A stretch of 64,000 nucleotides of DNA from Marinomonas spartinae (lineage in GTDB: Bacteria > Pseudomonadota > Gammaproteobacteria > Pseudomonadales > Marinomonadaceae), in contig NZ_JAEMUI010000004.1 in NCBI RefSeq assembly GCF_016461715.1, positions 222,704 to 286,703 on the forward strand, read 5' to 3'. The first letter of the stretch is position 1; every line of letters begins with the position of its first letter. Of this stretch, positions 26,229 through 34,639 are shown piece after piece. The position numbers were made by a program, and so were the translations under genes. Below the pieces are notes generated by a model. It saw only the letters and a program-made list of their open reading frames with translations. It was not told the origin of the DNA and made no database searches.

Positions 26229-27638
26229 ATGAAATACGATGTATTGGTACTGGGAAGTGGTCCTGGTGGCTACGCCGCCGCATTTCGTGCGGCAGATCTG
26301 GGGTTGTCTGTGGCATTGGTCGAACGACATAACACCTTGGGCGGTGTTTGCTTAAACGTCGGCTGCATTCCTTCCAAAGCCTTATTACACATTGCAAGCA
26401 AGATACGTATGGTCGACGAACCCAGCCATGGTGTGAGCTTCGTTAAGCCGACTATTGATTTGGATGCCATTCGTCAGCATAGACAGTCCACTGTTGATGC
26501 CTTAACAAACAACCTCGCCATTATGGCCAAAGGCCGCAATGTGGCAGTTTTTCATGGGGAAGGGCAGTTTGCTTCCCACCACAGTCTAACGCTTAGCAAA
26601 GTCGATCAAGAGACAGAAACAATTGAGTTCGAATCGGCTATTATTGCCGTTGGCTCCCGTGCCATTCGCTTGCCATTTATTCCCTATGATGATCCGAGAA
26701 TCCTCGATGCCACCAGTGCTTTACAACTAAAACGCATTCCCAAACACATGCTTGTCATGGGTGGCGGCATTATCGGCTTGGAAATGGCAACCGTGTATCA
26801 AGCCCTAGGTAGCCAAATTACCATAGCGGAATTAGGTGATCAGATCATGACAGGCGCGGATAAAGACTTGGTACGTGTATTTGAAAACGCCAATAAAGAT
26901 CGCATGACCTTCTTAACGCAAACCCAAGTAACTAAAATCGATGCACACCCAGAGGCCTTGACCATCACTTTACAAGACAAAGACGGTGAACGACATCTTG
27001 ATGTGGATGCCGTGTTGGTCGCCGTTGGCCGCACCCCCAATGGCCGAAACGCAGGTATTCCTGAGATGGGTGTCGACATTGATCCGCGAGGTTTTATTAT
27101 GACTAATGAACAATGCCAAACATCTGTACCCAATATCTATGCCATCGGGGATGTGACACACGGTCCTATGCTGGCCCACAAAGCCTCCCATCAAGGACAC
27201 ACTGCAGCAGAAGTGATCGCAGGCCATCAGGTCGATTTTCAGCCGATGGCGATTCCATCCATTGCCTACACTTTTCCAGAAGTCGCTTGGATTGGCCTAA
27301 CCGAAACCCAAGCCAAAAGAGATAGCATCAAAGTAAAAAGCGCCGTGTTTCCTTGGAGCGCCAGTGGTCGTGCCATCGCGTCTGGCGTGACCCAGGGCAA
27401 AACCAAGCTGATTTACGATGCAGAAAGCGAACGAGTACTGGGCGCGGGCATTGTCGGCTCCCACGCAGGGGAATTGCTGGGGGAACTCACTCTCGCTATC
27501 GAATTTGGCGCCACCTTAGAAGACATCGCCCTCACCATTCATGCTCACCCAAGCTTGCATGAAAGCGTTGGCCTCGCAGCAGAGGTGGGTACTGGAACCA
27601 TTACCGATTTGCCCAATAAGAAAAAGCGTTTGGCTTAG
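26229..27638 (+). CDS. lpdA: Dihydrolipoyl dehydrogenase (stand-alone, TetR-linked)
   Basis: 469-aa FAD disulphide oxidoreductase that reoxidises dihydrolipoamide with NAD+. The FAD site is VLGSGPGGYAAA, the redox-active disulphide is GGVCLNVGCIPSKA (about 37-50), the NAD site is MGGGIIGLEMATVY, the second FAD motif is NIYAIGDVT, and the catalytic His-Glu pair is in HAHPSLHE. AAGGAG precedes the ATG. There is no pyruvate or 2-oxoglutarate dehydrogenase gene nearby, so it is a second or specialised copy, probably induced by the ligand of the divergent TetR. A decayed copy of its last 27 codons lies at 27974. Confidence 0.94.
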   Translation: MKYDVLVLGSGPGGYAAAFRAADLGLSVALVERHNTLGGVCLNVGCIPSKALLHIASKIRMVDEPSHGVSFVKPTIDLDAIRQHRQSTVDALTNNLAIMAKGRNVAVFHGEGQFASHHSLTLSKVDQETETIEFESAIIAVGSRAIRLPFIPYDDPRILDATSALQLKRIPKHMLVMGGGIIGLEMATVYQALGSQITIAELGDQIMTGADKDLVRVFENANKDRMTFLTQTQVTKIDAHPEALTITLQDKDGERHLDVDAVLVAVGRTPNGRNAGIPEMGVDIDPRGFIMTNEQCQTSVPNIYAIGDVTHGPMLAHKASHQGHTAAEVIAGHQVDFQPMAIPSIAYTFPEVAWIGLTETQAKRDSIKVKSAVFPWSASGRAIASGVTQGKTKLIYDAESERVLGAGIVGSHAGELLGELTLAIEFGATLEDIALTIHAHPSLHESVGLAAEVGTGTITDLPNKKKRLA

Positions 27639-27746
27639 CCACGGTCATCGTAACGAACTCCCATTGAGAGGCTATAGAATTAACGCTGGAGATGTATAGA
27701 ATCTAACATCGAATGAATGCACTTTGTCATATAAAAAGGAGTGGGT

Positions 27747-27968
27747 ATGTCCCCATCTAACTCGTTCGCTAAAAAATTAACGAGACTGCTTGTCGATTTA
27801 GCCATTGAGATAGTCTTAGTGGTCGCTATCTTTTACCTCTTAAGCCTATTTATCAGCACGCTTAGCTCAAATACTCTTTTGATGATTTCGGTTTTTGCTT
27901 CGGTACTTCTATACAGGGTCGTCATACTGCCCTATGCAATAAAAATGAGAGCGATGAAGGACAAATAA
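27747..27968 (+). CDS. Small two-helix membrane protein, copy 1 (73 aa)
   Basis: Unrecognised membrane protein. Two hydrophobic segments are seen at about residues 16-38 and 42-60, with positive ends. AGGAG stands five bases before ATG 27747, preferred over an in-frame GTG at 27741. It is homologous to the C-terminal half of the 137-aa protein at 28160: both share VD-x-x-EI, YLLS, an NT, then LY-x-x-x-LP and a K-x-RA-x-K end. It lies about 108 bp after lpdA in the same direction and may be in its transcript. Function is unknown. Confidence 0.72.
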   Translation: MSPSNSFAKKLTRLLVDLAIEIVLVVAIFYLLSLFISTLSSNTLLMISVFASVLLYRVVILPYAIKMRAMKDK

Positions 27969-27973
27969 TTTTA

Positions 27974-28060
27974 TGCTTGCATGAAGCCGTTGGTCTGGTG
28001 GAAAAGATGGCAGCTAGAACCATTACCGATTTGCAAAATATAAGAGCCTTAAAGAGATAA
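27974..28060 (+). pseudogene. Decayed copy of the lpdA 3' end
   Basis: The frame reads LHEAVGLVEKM then AARTITDLQN and closes with its own stop, matching the lpdA C-terminus (LHESVGLAAEV, TGTITDLPN). Only the last 27 codons are present. It stands just before the second membrane-protein gene in the way the real lpdA end stands before the first, so a segment running from the lpdA tail through the membrane gene was duplicated in tandem. Confidence 0.82.
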
Positions 28061-28159
28061 ACATATGTTTAGTTTGTGTAAAGATACAAAATATGGATTA
28101 AAAAGGTGATATAAAAAGAACGAAGGATGACCCATCTTACAGCGACAAGGAGAAAGCAT

Positions 28160-28573
28160 ATGTTGTTATCTAAACCGTCTTCCGAATGGGGAAAGTGGCT
28201 TAAAGGTTTAACGATTCAGCTGATTTTAATCATTGCCATATCAAAGTTTCTGATTTTTCTTTTCAGTAGCTTCAGTAGTCAAAGATCAACGACAGTTACC
28301 ATAATTTCTGTACTTTTAGCTTTTGAGCTATGCCAAACCGTAATCATGCCAACGGCCTCATGCAAGTCATTCACTAAGTTCATGCTATTTATGGTAGATT
28401 TTATTGTCGAGATAGGGCTTTTTATCGGTATCTCTTACCTGCTATCTATCTTTTTCAATAATACGGGGTTAGACAACACGATCATACTCGCTTATATTAT
28501 CTCGATTTTTCTGTATAAGCTGATTATATTACCTTTTGTCTTAAAAAATAGGGCAAATAAACCTAACTACTAA
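28160..28573 (+). CDS. Small membrane protein, copy 2 with internal duplication (137 aa)
   Basis: Unrecognised membrane protein with about four hydrophobic segments. Its C-terminal half (about 75-137) matches the 73-aa protein at 27747, and the N-terminal half repeats the same layout more weakly (LILIIAISKFLIFLF then an LP/MP turn), so it appears to be a two-unit fusion. ATG 28160 has AAGGAG seven bases upstream; ATG 28127 aligns with the start of copy 1 but lacks good spacing. It belongs to the tandem duplication with the lpdA tail. Function is unknown. Confidence 0.72.
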   Translation: MLLSKPSSEWGKWLKGLTIQLILIIAISKFLIFLFSSFSSQRSTTVTIISVLLAFELCQTVIMPTASCKSFTKFMLFMVDFIVEIGLFIGISYLLSIFFNNTGLDNTIILAYIISIFLYKLIILPFVLKNRANKPNY

Positions 28574-28645
28574 AGACGATATATAGCTCTTCGTCATCGC
28601 TAAAATTAAGGAAAGTTTCGCTTGCTTCAAGATAGAGCTCGAATA
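28572..28645 (-). pseudogene. Remnant of the 3' end of the 117-aa gene
   Basis: Read leftward, this encodes ELYLEASETFLNFSDDEELY, parallel to KLHIEASQIEIRLNFSYDEE at the end of the 117-aa gene at 29923. About 24 codons are preserved with a two-codon deletion, and the start half is absent. It is in the same orientation as the intact gene, so the two 3' ends are direct repeats flanking hisG. Confidence 0.72.
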
Positions 28646-28812
28646 AAAGTCTATAAGCGATTAAGAACGACTTAGTGACCATTCAATGTAATCTGAATAG
28701 CCAGAATAACTATATTAAAATGATATTTAAACTGCCATAAGATAACTTTAGAGCCTTAAGTCAGTTTAAATATCCACATTATTATAAAAAATAAGTCACT
28801 TGTTTGAAGAAA

Positions 28813-29655
28813 TTAAATTCTAGCCATTTCTATATTGGTAAGCAGTATTGCTTTGCATCCTAGTTTTTTCAGTTTATCGAGTATTTGATGTACTTCGTCT
28901 TTCTTAACCATAGATTTAACCGAGTACCAATTTTTATTTCTCAACGGACTAATGGTTGGAGACTCAAAGCCTGGTGTTAACTCACAAGCTAGATCTAATA
29001 TCTCTTGCGGTGCATCATATTCAACTAATTGATAATCTAACGCTATAAGTCGGCCACGAATTCTACTGACAATCATATCAATATTATGCGGATCACGTGG
29101 GTTAGGTGCAGAATAAAGAACGGCATTTGAAGCAAAAATAGGATCAGACACCACTTTTAACCCAGCAGATTTTAATGTTGCTCCTGTTTCCACAATATCA
29201 ACCACACAATCAGCCAGACCAAGGCTAATTGATATTTCAACAGCCCCTTCCAGCTCAACGATCTCAATATTGTCACCTTGAAAGTAATCACTCACTATGC
29301 TGGGAAAAGAGGTAGCGACTCTAAGACCGGATATGTCACTACGCTTGTCTATACTTGACTCTTGCATAGCAGCAATACAAAGCTTTGAATGACCAAATGG
29401 TAGATCTATTATTTCTTTAGCGTTACTCTTTTTTTCACTATGAAAATCTTTCCCGGTAATACCAATATCTATTATTCCCTTACTTAGATACATAGGGATA
29501 TCATTTGCTCTAAGAAAATAAAATTCTATATCGTTCTTTTTGTCAAAGAAAAACAATCCCTTGGTAGGCTTTTTAACACTGTACCCACACGATTCAAGTA
29601 GATCGATACAAGGTTGAAACAAAACACCTTTGTTGGGTAAGGCCATTCTAATCAT
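28813..29655 (-). CDS. hisG: ATP phosphoribosyltransferase, long form (HisG-L)
   Basis: First enzyme of histidine synthesis, joining ATP and PRPP. 280 aa, the long form with a C-terminal regulatory ACT-like domain (about 205-280), so no HisZ partner is required. Catalytic core marks are RMALPNKG at the start, GIIDIGITGKDF, VATSFPSIVSDYF, and the PRPP loop DCVVDIVETGATLKSAGL. GGAG precedes the ATG. It stands alone with no other his gene and is noticeably AT-rich. Gammaproteobacteria related to Marinomonas usually carry the short HisG plus HisZ, so this may be an acquired extra copy. It lies between direct repeats of the 117-aa gene end. Confidence 0.9.
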   Translation of the reverse strand: MIRMALPNKGVLFQPCIDLLESCGYSVKKPTKGLFFFDKKNDIEFYFLRANDIPMYLSKGIIDIGITGKDFHSEKKSNAKEIIDLPFGHSKLCIAAMQESSIDKRSDISGLRVATSFPSIVSDYFQGDNIEIVELEGAVEISISLGLADCVVDIVETGATLKSAGLKVVSDPIFASNAVLYSAPNPRDPHNIDMIVSRIRGRLIALDYQLVEYDAPQEILDLACELTPGFESPTISPLRNKNWYSVKSMVKKDEVHQILDKLKKLGCKAILLTNIEMARI

Positions 29656-29922
29656 TATGAACTCCGTATAAAGAAACTATGTTGTTTAAGAAAAGTATAA
29701 AACTCCTGACACTCAACAATATACATGGGTATAAATAGCTTAAGTAATATAGAAAGCATCACCAATTAACGTTCGATACTAGGCCTGAAAAACAGCTTTT
29801 TATCCACATGAAACTCTATTTCTGATCTTACTAAAACGTTAAGGAAGGGCTTTATCATGCTGATATTACCAAAGCGAACGAAGAGAAACACCTCTTATGA
29901 GAAAGCGATTATAAATTAGAAA

Positions 29923-30276
29923 TCAGCTTACCAAGACAATATGCTGCTCTTCGTCGTAGCTAAAATTAAGACGAATCTCGATTTGGCTTGCTTCGATATG
30001 CAGCTTAGCCACAAGGCTGGACGTACCACGTTCAGCCATCTCGGCCTTGGCTTTTAATTGTTTTTCCAACATCATCCAAGCAAGCGAGTCTCTTGACTCG
30101 TCCAAATGATCATTGATGTTAGAAATCAGCCGTAGGCAACGAAAATACGCCAAGGAATTGGTTTTAACATCCACCTCATCCCCATCTTCCGTTGTGATAA
30201 AGCGTAACCCACAGTAAGCAAGCTCGCTTTTTAAATGGGCTTTCCACTGCTGCATAAACTGATTTAAATAAGACAA
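29923..30276 (-). CDS. Conserved-looking hypothetical protein, 117 aa
   Basis: Unrecognised soluble protein, probably cytoplasmic. The N-terminal two thirds look helical (about 1-85) and the C-terminus shows alternating hydrophobic residues suggestive of a beta hairpin (LHIEASQIEIRLNFSYDEE). It appears to start at TTG 30276, seven bases after GGAG; the next Met is residue 8. A decayed copy of its 3' end lies at 28572. It is not part of an obvious operon; a MITE lies just upstream. Confidence 0.68.
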   Translation of the reverse strand: MSYLNQFMQQWKAHLKSELAYCGLRFITTEDGDEVDVKTNSLAYFRCLRLISNINDHLDESRDSLAWMMLEKQLKAKAEMAERGTSSLVAKLHIEASQIEIRLNFSYDEEQHIVLVS

Positions 30277-30401
30277 TCAACCTCTCCAGATCTAAGCAAT
30301 CACTATGTTACTACAATTTTTTTATCCGTTCTGACTTTACCGCCGTTGACTATTTTTCATTCCAAGCCTATTTTGTATCCAATATCCATTTATACAACAA
30401 T

Positions 30402-30540
30402 GAGACCTTTGCACGATGTCACGAGCGACGCCAAGACACGGCAAAAACAGACAAGAAAGCGGAGTTTATCGCTATAAATGAGCATTTTGAGTCTGTTTTT
30501 AACAAAGTATTGGCAAGCACAGTCGTCGTGCAAAAGTCTC
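30402..30540. mobile_element. MITE-like element (139 bp), best-preserved ends
   Basis: The left end GAGACCTTTGCACGA and the right end TCGTGCAAAAGTCTC are inverted repeats with one mismatch in 15. With one more base on each side (TGAGACC, GTCTCA), the element is flanked by ACAA on both sides, a candidate 4-bp target duplication. No transposase is encoded. The interior is almost identical to the copy at 10597. It lies just upstream of the hydroxyproline operon. Confidence 0.82.
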
Positions 30541-30582
30541 AACAATATCTCTAATGCATTCGAAATCAGGTAGGTAACAGCG

Positions 30583-31542
30583 ATGAATAAAGCCGTGTTT
30601 AATGGTGTGATGCCAGCCCTAATGACACCTTGTAAAGCAGACCGTACACCGGATTACGATGCCTTGGTGAAGAAGGGCAAGGAGATGATCGCGGCAGGTA
30701 TGTCGGCGGTGGTCTATTGCGGCTCCATGGGCGATTGGCCTTTACTAACCGATGCTGAGCGTATGGAAGGCGTGGAGCGCTTGGTGAATGCGGGAGTGCC
30801 TGTGGTGGTGGGAACAGGCGCCATTAATACCAAATCGGCAGTGGCGCTTGCCGCCCATGCGGAAAAAGTCGGTGCGGCAGGGTTGATGGTGATTCCTCGT
30901 GTGTTGTCTCGTGGTTCGGTGATGGCCGCCCAGAGACACCATTTTAAGGCGATCCTATCAGCCGCCCCGTCCATTCCCGCGATTATCTATAACAGTCCTG
31001 TCTATGGTTTCGAAACCCGTGCGGATTTGTTTTTTGCTCTGCGAGACGAGCATAAGAATCTGGTCGGCTTTAAAGAGTTTGGTAGTAAAGAGGCCCTGCG
31101 TTACGCCGCAGAAAACATCACCTCCCAAGACGATGAAGTATTGCTAATGGTGGGCGTCGATACAGCGGTTTACCATGGTTTCGTCAAATGTGGTGCGGTC
31201 GGTGCTATTACGGGCATTGGTACGGCGTTACCAAAAGAAGTCTTATTACTCGTCAACTTATGCAAGCTTGCCGCCCAAGGCAACGCCGAAGCCCGCGTTC
31301 GCGCCCAAGAATTAGAAGAAGCCTTTTCTGTCCTAGCGAGTTTCGATGAAGGACCAGAACTGGTGTTGTTCTTTAAATATTTACTTGTGTTGAACGGCGA
31401 AGAAGAGTATCGATTACATTTCAACGCAACGGATGAACTTAATGCCGCGCAACGTCGTTACTGTGAAGAGCAATATGCACTCTTTAAGGACTGGTTTGCG
31501 GATTGGGTTAAACAAGGGGGAGTAATAGAGACATGCAAGTAA
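30583..31542 (+). CDS. DapA/NAL-superfamily lyase, likely pyrroline-4-hydroxy-2-carboxylate deaminase
   Basis: 319-aa Schiff-base TIM barrel of the dihydrodipicolinate synthase superfamily. The catalytic lysine is in VGFKEFGS (about 163) and the catalytic tyrosine in AIIYNSPVYG (about 135). By context with a hydroxyproline epimerase and a D-amino-acid dehydrogenase, the likely reaction is conversion of Delta1-pyrroline-4-hydroxy-2-carboxylate to 2-oxoglutarate semialdehyde with loss of ammonia (LhpC type). It overlaps the epimerase gene by 10 nt. Sequence alone would not exclude another aldolase activity of the superfamily. Confidence 0.85.
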   Translation: MNKAVFNGVMPALMTPCKADRTPDYDALVKKGKEMIAAGMSAVVYCGSMGDWPLLTDAERMEGVERLVNAGVPVVVGTGAINTKSAVALAAHAEKVGAAGLMVIPRVLSRGSVMAAQRHHFKAILSAAPSIPAIIYNSPVYGFETRADLFFALRDEHKNLVGFKEFGSKEALRYAAENITSQDDEVLLMVGVDTAVYHGFVKCGAVGAITGIGTALPKEVLLLVNLCKLAAQGNAEARVRAQELEEAFSVLASFDEGPELVLFFKYLLVLNGEEEYRLHFNATDELNAAQRRYCEEQYALFKDWFADWVKQGGVIETCK

Positions 31543-32471
31543 TCGACAGTCATACGGAAGGTGAGCCAACCCGCGTTATCATTTCTGGCGGACCCGATTT
31601 AGGGTCTGGCTCCTTAGCCGAGCGAGCGAAAATATTGGCGACAGAACATCAAGCATTTTATCGTGGGGTAGTGTCCGAGCCTTATGGGCAAGAAGCCATG
31701 GTTGGCGTAATGCTGGTCGAGCCAGTTGATCCAGAATGCGTGGCAGGAGTGATTTATTTTGACGCGGCGGCCGTTATTGGCATGTGCGGTCATGGCACCA
31801 TTGGCGTCGCCGCAACGCTGGCTCATATGGGAAAAATAGGCGTGGGGACGCACAAAATAGAAACGCCTGTGGGCGTCGTCGAGGTGACACTGTCTGATGC
31901 TAACACCATTACAGTACAAAACGTGGCTAGCCACCGTCTCTATAAAAATATTCGTCTTGAGATAGACGGAGTAGGCACCGTCTATGGCGATGTATCCTAC
32001 GGGGGGAATTGGTTCTTTATTGTCGATCAAAGTCCCATTCCCGTGACACCGGATAACATTCGCGATTTGACCGACGTCGCCATCAAAATTCGTGAGGCCA
32101 TTCAAGCATCATCCTTAACGGGTACCGATGGTGGCATCATTGATCATATTATTCTTTACGGTCCACCATTGACGGAGCACGGCCACAGTCGAAACTTTGT
32201 ACTTTGCCCAGACAATGCCTATGACCGCTCACCTTGTGGCACTGGAAGCTCTGCACGTTTAGCTTGTCTTGCCGACGATGATCGTCTCGCCCCTAATGAA
32301 GAAATCATTCAGGAAAGCACGATTGGCAGCCACTATCGTTTAAGCTATCAACCCGCCAACAACGAAGCGATGCCTGCAGCGATTATTCCACGTATTACCG
32401 GACAAGCGTTTGTGACCAAGGAAGCGAAGCTGATCATCAATCCGACAGATCCACTACGACACGGCATCTAA
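31533..32471 (+). CDS. lhpA: 4-hydroxyproline 2-epimerase
   Basis: Proline-racemase-superfamily enzyme, 312 aa, that interconverts trans-4-hydroxy-L-proline and cis-4-hydroxy-D-proline. It begins MQVIDSHTEGEPTRV, typical of the family. Both catalytic cysteines are present, in MCGHGTIG (about 88) and DRSPCGTGSSAR (about 236), which separates it from the trans-3-hydroxyproline dehydratases that carry Thr at the second site. It overlaps the upstream lyase gene by 10 nt and is followed 13 nt later by a FAD dehydrogenase. Confidence 0.92.
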   Translation: MQVIDSHTEGEPTRVIISGGPDLGSGSLAERAKILATEHQAFYRGVVSEPYGQEAMVGVMLVEPVDPECVAGVIYFDAAAVIGMCGHGTIGVAATLAHMGKIGVGTHKIETPVGVVEVTLSDANTITVQNVASHRLYKNIRLEIDGVGTVYGDVSYGGNWFFIVDQSPIPVTPDNIRDLTDVAIKIREAIQASSLTGTDGGIIDHIILYGPPLTEHGHSRNFVLCPDNAYDRSPCGTGSSARLACLADDDRLAPNEEIIQESTIGSHYRLSYQPANNEAMPAAIIPRITGQAFVTKEAKLIINPTDPLRHGI

Positions 32472-32484
32472 AAGAGAGACAAGC

Positions 32485-33732
32485 ATGTCTTCAACAGATC
32501 ACGACATCATTGTGATTGGCGCAGGGATTATCGGCATCAGTATTGCCCTTCAGCTGCAGTCTCAAGGTCGTCAGGTCTTAGTCTTAGACAGCAAAGGCAT
32601 TGCTGCCGAAACCTCTGCCGGTAACGCAGGAGCCTTTGCCTTCGCAGATGTGATGCCTCTCGCCACCCCTGGCATTATGAAAAAAGCGCCCCTGTGGTTG
32701 ATGGATCCTCTCGGCCCATTGTCGCTACGTCCTGCTTATGCCTTGAAGATTCTCCCCTGGATGTTGAAATTCTGGCGAGCGAGCTGGTCAGACCGTTATC
32801 AGGCGTCGCTCTTCGCCCAAGCGAATTTAATGGCCCTCTCCAAGGCCGCTCTTGAGCGACAAATTACAGCGGTGAATGGCGAAGCCATGATTCGACGTGA
32901 AGGCCAGTTGCAACTTTATGAAGGGGAAGCGGAGTTCAACGCGAGTTTATCCGGTTGGCAGACACGTAAAGAACATGGCGTGGTCTTTGAGTTCCTAACC
33001 CGCCCCGAGGCCATCGCTGAGATTCAACCGGGCATCCATCCAAGATTTACCCACGCAGGCTTTACACCAGAATGGAAGAATGTGTGTGACCCTGCCTTAT
33101 GGACTCAGCACCTCGCCGATGAGTTCCAAAAACGTGGCGGCAAAATCGCCATTGCAACGGTTCATGCGATTGCAGTACACGACAGTAGCGTGACGTTAAA
33201 AAGCGGAGCAGCCGATTATCAAGCAAGTCAGGTGGTACTCGCTGCAGGGGCGTGGTCTAAAAAATTAGCGCAATCTATTGGTGACAGTTTGCCACTAGAT
33301 ACAGAACGAGGGTACAACACCACTTTACCAGCGGGTGCCTTCGATTTAAAAACCCATATCACTTTTAGCAATCATGGTTTTGTGGTGACCAAAATAGGTG
33401 AGGGCGTTCGCATTGGCGGCGCCGTGGAGCTGGGTGGGTTAAATCTAAAACCCAATTATAAACGTGCGGATACCTTGCTCGACAAAGCCGCCTCTTTCTT
33501 ACCGGGTTTAAAAACCGCAGGCGGCAAACAGTGGATGGGCTTTCGCCCCTCCATGCCAGACAGCTTGCCAGTAATCAGCCACTCAAGCCGATCAAAGCGG
33601 GTAATATACGCCTTTGGACACGGACATTTAGGGCTTACCCAATCGGCTGGGACAGCAGAACTCGTGACCGCTCTTATTAATAACAAGACGCCAGATATCG
33701 ACCTGGTGCCATTTTCAGCAAGTCGGTTTTAG
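32485..33732 (+). CDS. FAD-dependent D-amino-acid (D-hydroxyproline) dehydrogenase
   Basis: 415-aa DadA-like flavoprotein. The N-terminal FAD motif is IIVIGAGIIGISIALQLQSQ, followed by SAGNAGAFAFADVMPLA, and the C-terminus has the GHGHLGLTQSAGTAELV flavin block. In this operon it should oxidise cis-4-hydroxy-D-proline to Delta1-pyrroline-4-hydroxy-2-carboxylate, feeding the upstream lyase (LhpB-like single-subunit type). GAGAG precedes the ATG. No dedicated 2-oxoglutarate semialdehyde dehydrogenase follows, so the last step must come from elsewhere. Confidence 0.88.
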   Translation: MSSTDHDIIVIGAGIIGISIALQLQSQGRQVLVLDSKGIAAETSAGNAGAFAFADVMPLATPGIMKKAPLWLMDPLGPLSLRPAYALKILPWMLKFWRASWSDRYQASLFAQANLMALSKAALERQITAVNGEAMIRREGQLQLYEGEAEFNASLSGWQTRKEHGVVFEFLTRPEAIAEIQPGIHPRFTHAGFTPEWKNVCDPALWTQHLADEFQKRGGKIAIATVHAIAVHDSSVTLKSGAADYQASQVVLAAGAWSKKLAQSIGDSLPLDTERGYNTTLPAGAFDLKTHITFSNHGFVVTKIGEGVRIGGAVELGGLNLKPNYKRADTLLDKAASFLPGLKTAGGKQWMGFRPSMPDSLPVISHSSRSKRVIYAFGHGHLGLTQSAGTAELVTALINNKTPDIDLVPFSASRF

Positions 33733-33750
33733 CAGGTGAAACATAACGAA

Positions 33751-33838
33751 TAACCCCTCCCTAACCCTCCCCTTCGAAGACATAAGGGGAGGGAATTGTC
33801 GGCTCCTCCCCCTTACCAAGGGGGTTGGGAGGGGGTTA
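33751..33838. repeat. GC-rich palindromic repeat (REP/BIME-like), copy 2
   Basis: The ends TAACCCCTCCCTAACCC and GGGTTGGGAGGGGGTTA are long imperfect inverted repeats. Inside are two hairpins: CCCTCCCCTT (33766) with AAGGGGAGGG (33784), and CCCCCTT with AAGGGGG. The first 20 bp match the copy at 11195. It lies between convergent genes and may end both transcripts. Confidence 0.8.
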
Positions 33839-33846
33839 GAAAAGGG

Positions 33847-34515
33847 TTAACGACGGGATGCGGCAATCCATGCCAAAACTTGTTGTTTGGTGTTTGCAAT
33901 ATGAGAGCGTAATTTTTCAATAGCGCCTTCGACATTGCCTTGGCGAGCCAGTCTTAATAAGTCACTATGATCTTGCTGGGCATGTTGGGATTGGTTCAAT
34001 TGATCGATGTGCATGCTCACATAACGGTTGGATTGTAAGCTGGCGCGTTCCAATAGCTGATTGGTCAGTTTTCTCCCTGCGGCAGCGTAGAGAGCGCCAT
34101 GAAAGGCAGCGTTTAATGGCCCCCAAGCGGCGATATCGCCCGATGCGTAAGACGCTTCCATTTCTTTCAGGATACGCTCACATTCAGCAACGTTTTCCTC
34201 TTTCATTAAAGGAATGGCACGGCTGAAAAGATCCACTTCCAGCATCATTCGGACATCAAAAATTTCCGCAATTTCCTCCAGAGAATGCTGAGTCACGGTG
34301 GCACCACGGTGATTGGTAAATACCACCAGCCCTTCGGCATCAAGACGTTTTAGCGCTTCACGAACGGGCATTCGGGACACATCGTACTCTTCTGCCAACA
34401 GTTCTTGACGAATCAGTTCCCCTTCGGCCAGCTCCCCTGACAAAATACGCTGACGCAGATCCGCCACTATGACATCGGGCAAACTTTGACGCACTACCGC
34501 TCTTTTCGACGCCAA
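33847..34515 (-). CDS. GntR-family (FCD) regulator of the hydroxyproline genes
   Basis: 222-aa FadR-type regulator. The winged helix is at about 12-72 (RILSGELAEGELIRQELLAE, then YDVSRMPVREALKRLDAEGL), followed by an FCD domain with metal-type ligands (DVRMMLEVDL, NAAFHGALY). It is convergent with the hydroxyproline operon, with a palindromic repeat between. Regulators of this subfamily commonly sit beside hydroxyproline or proline racemase genes, so control of that operon is likely; I did not find a clear operator. Confidence 0.88.
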   Translation of the reverse strand: MASKRAVVRQSLPDVIVADLRQRILSGELAEGELIRQELLAEEYDVSRMPVREALKRLDAEGLVVFTNHRGATVTQHSLEEIAEIFDVRMMLEVDLFSRAIPLMKEENVAECERILKEMEASYASGDIAAWGPLNAAFHGALYAAAGRKLTNQLLERASLQSNRYVSMHIDQLNQSQHAQQDHSDLLRLARQGNVEGAIEKLRSHIANTKQQVLAWIAASRR

Positions 34516-34639
34516 TTTACAACTCCTTCACAGCCAACAGTCATTAAAATCAGCTTAATTATACGCAAAAGCGCCACTCACGTGAGATGAGCGGCGCTTT
34601 TTTATTAACGATTTATCGAACCGTCAGGAGAACCCTTCG

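Noticed and set aside
26229..27638. lpdA as part of a pyruvate dehydrogenase operon
   Set aside because: No E1 or E2 genes lie within the window near it; a TetR gene and membrane genes flank it.
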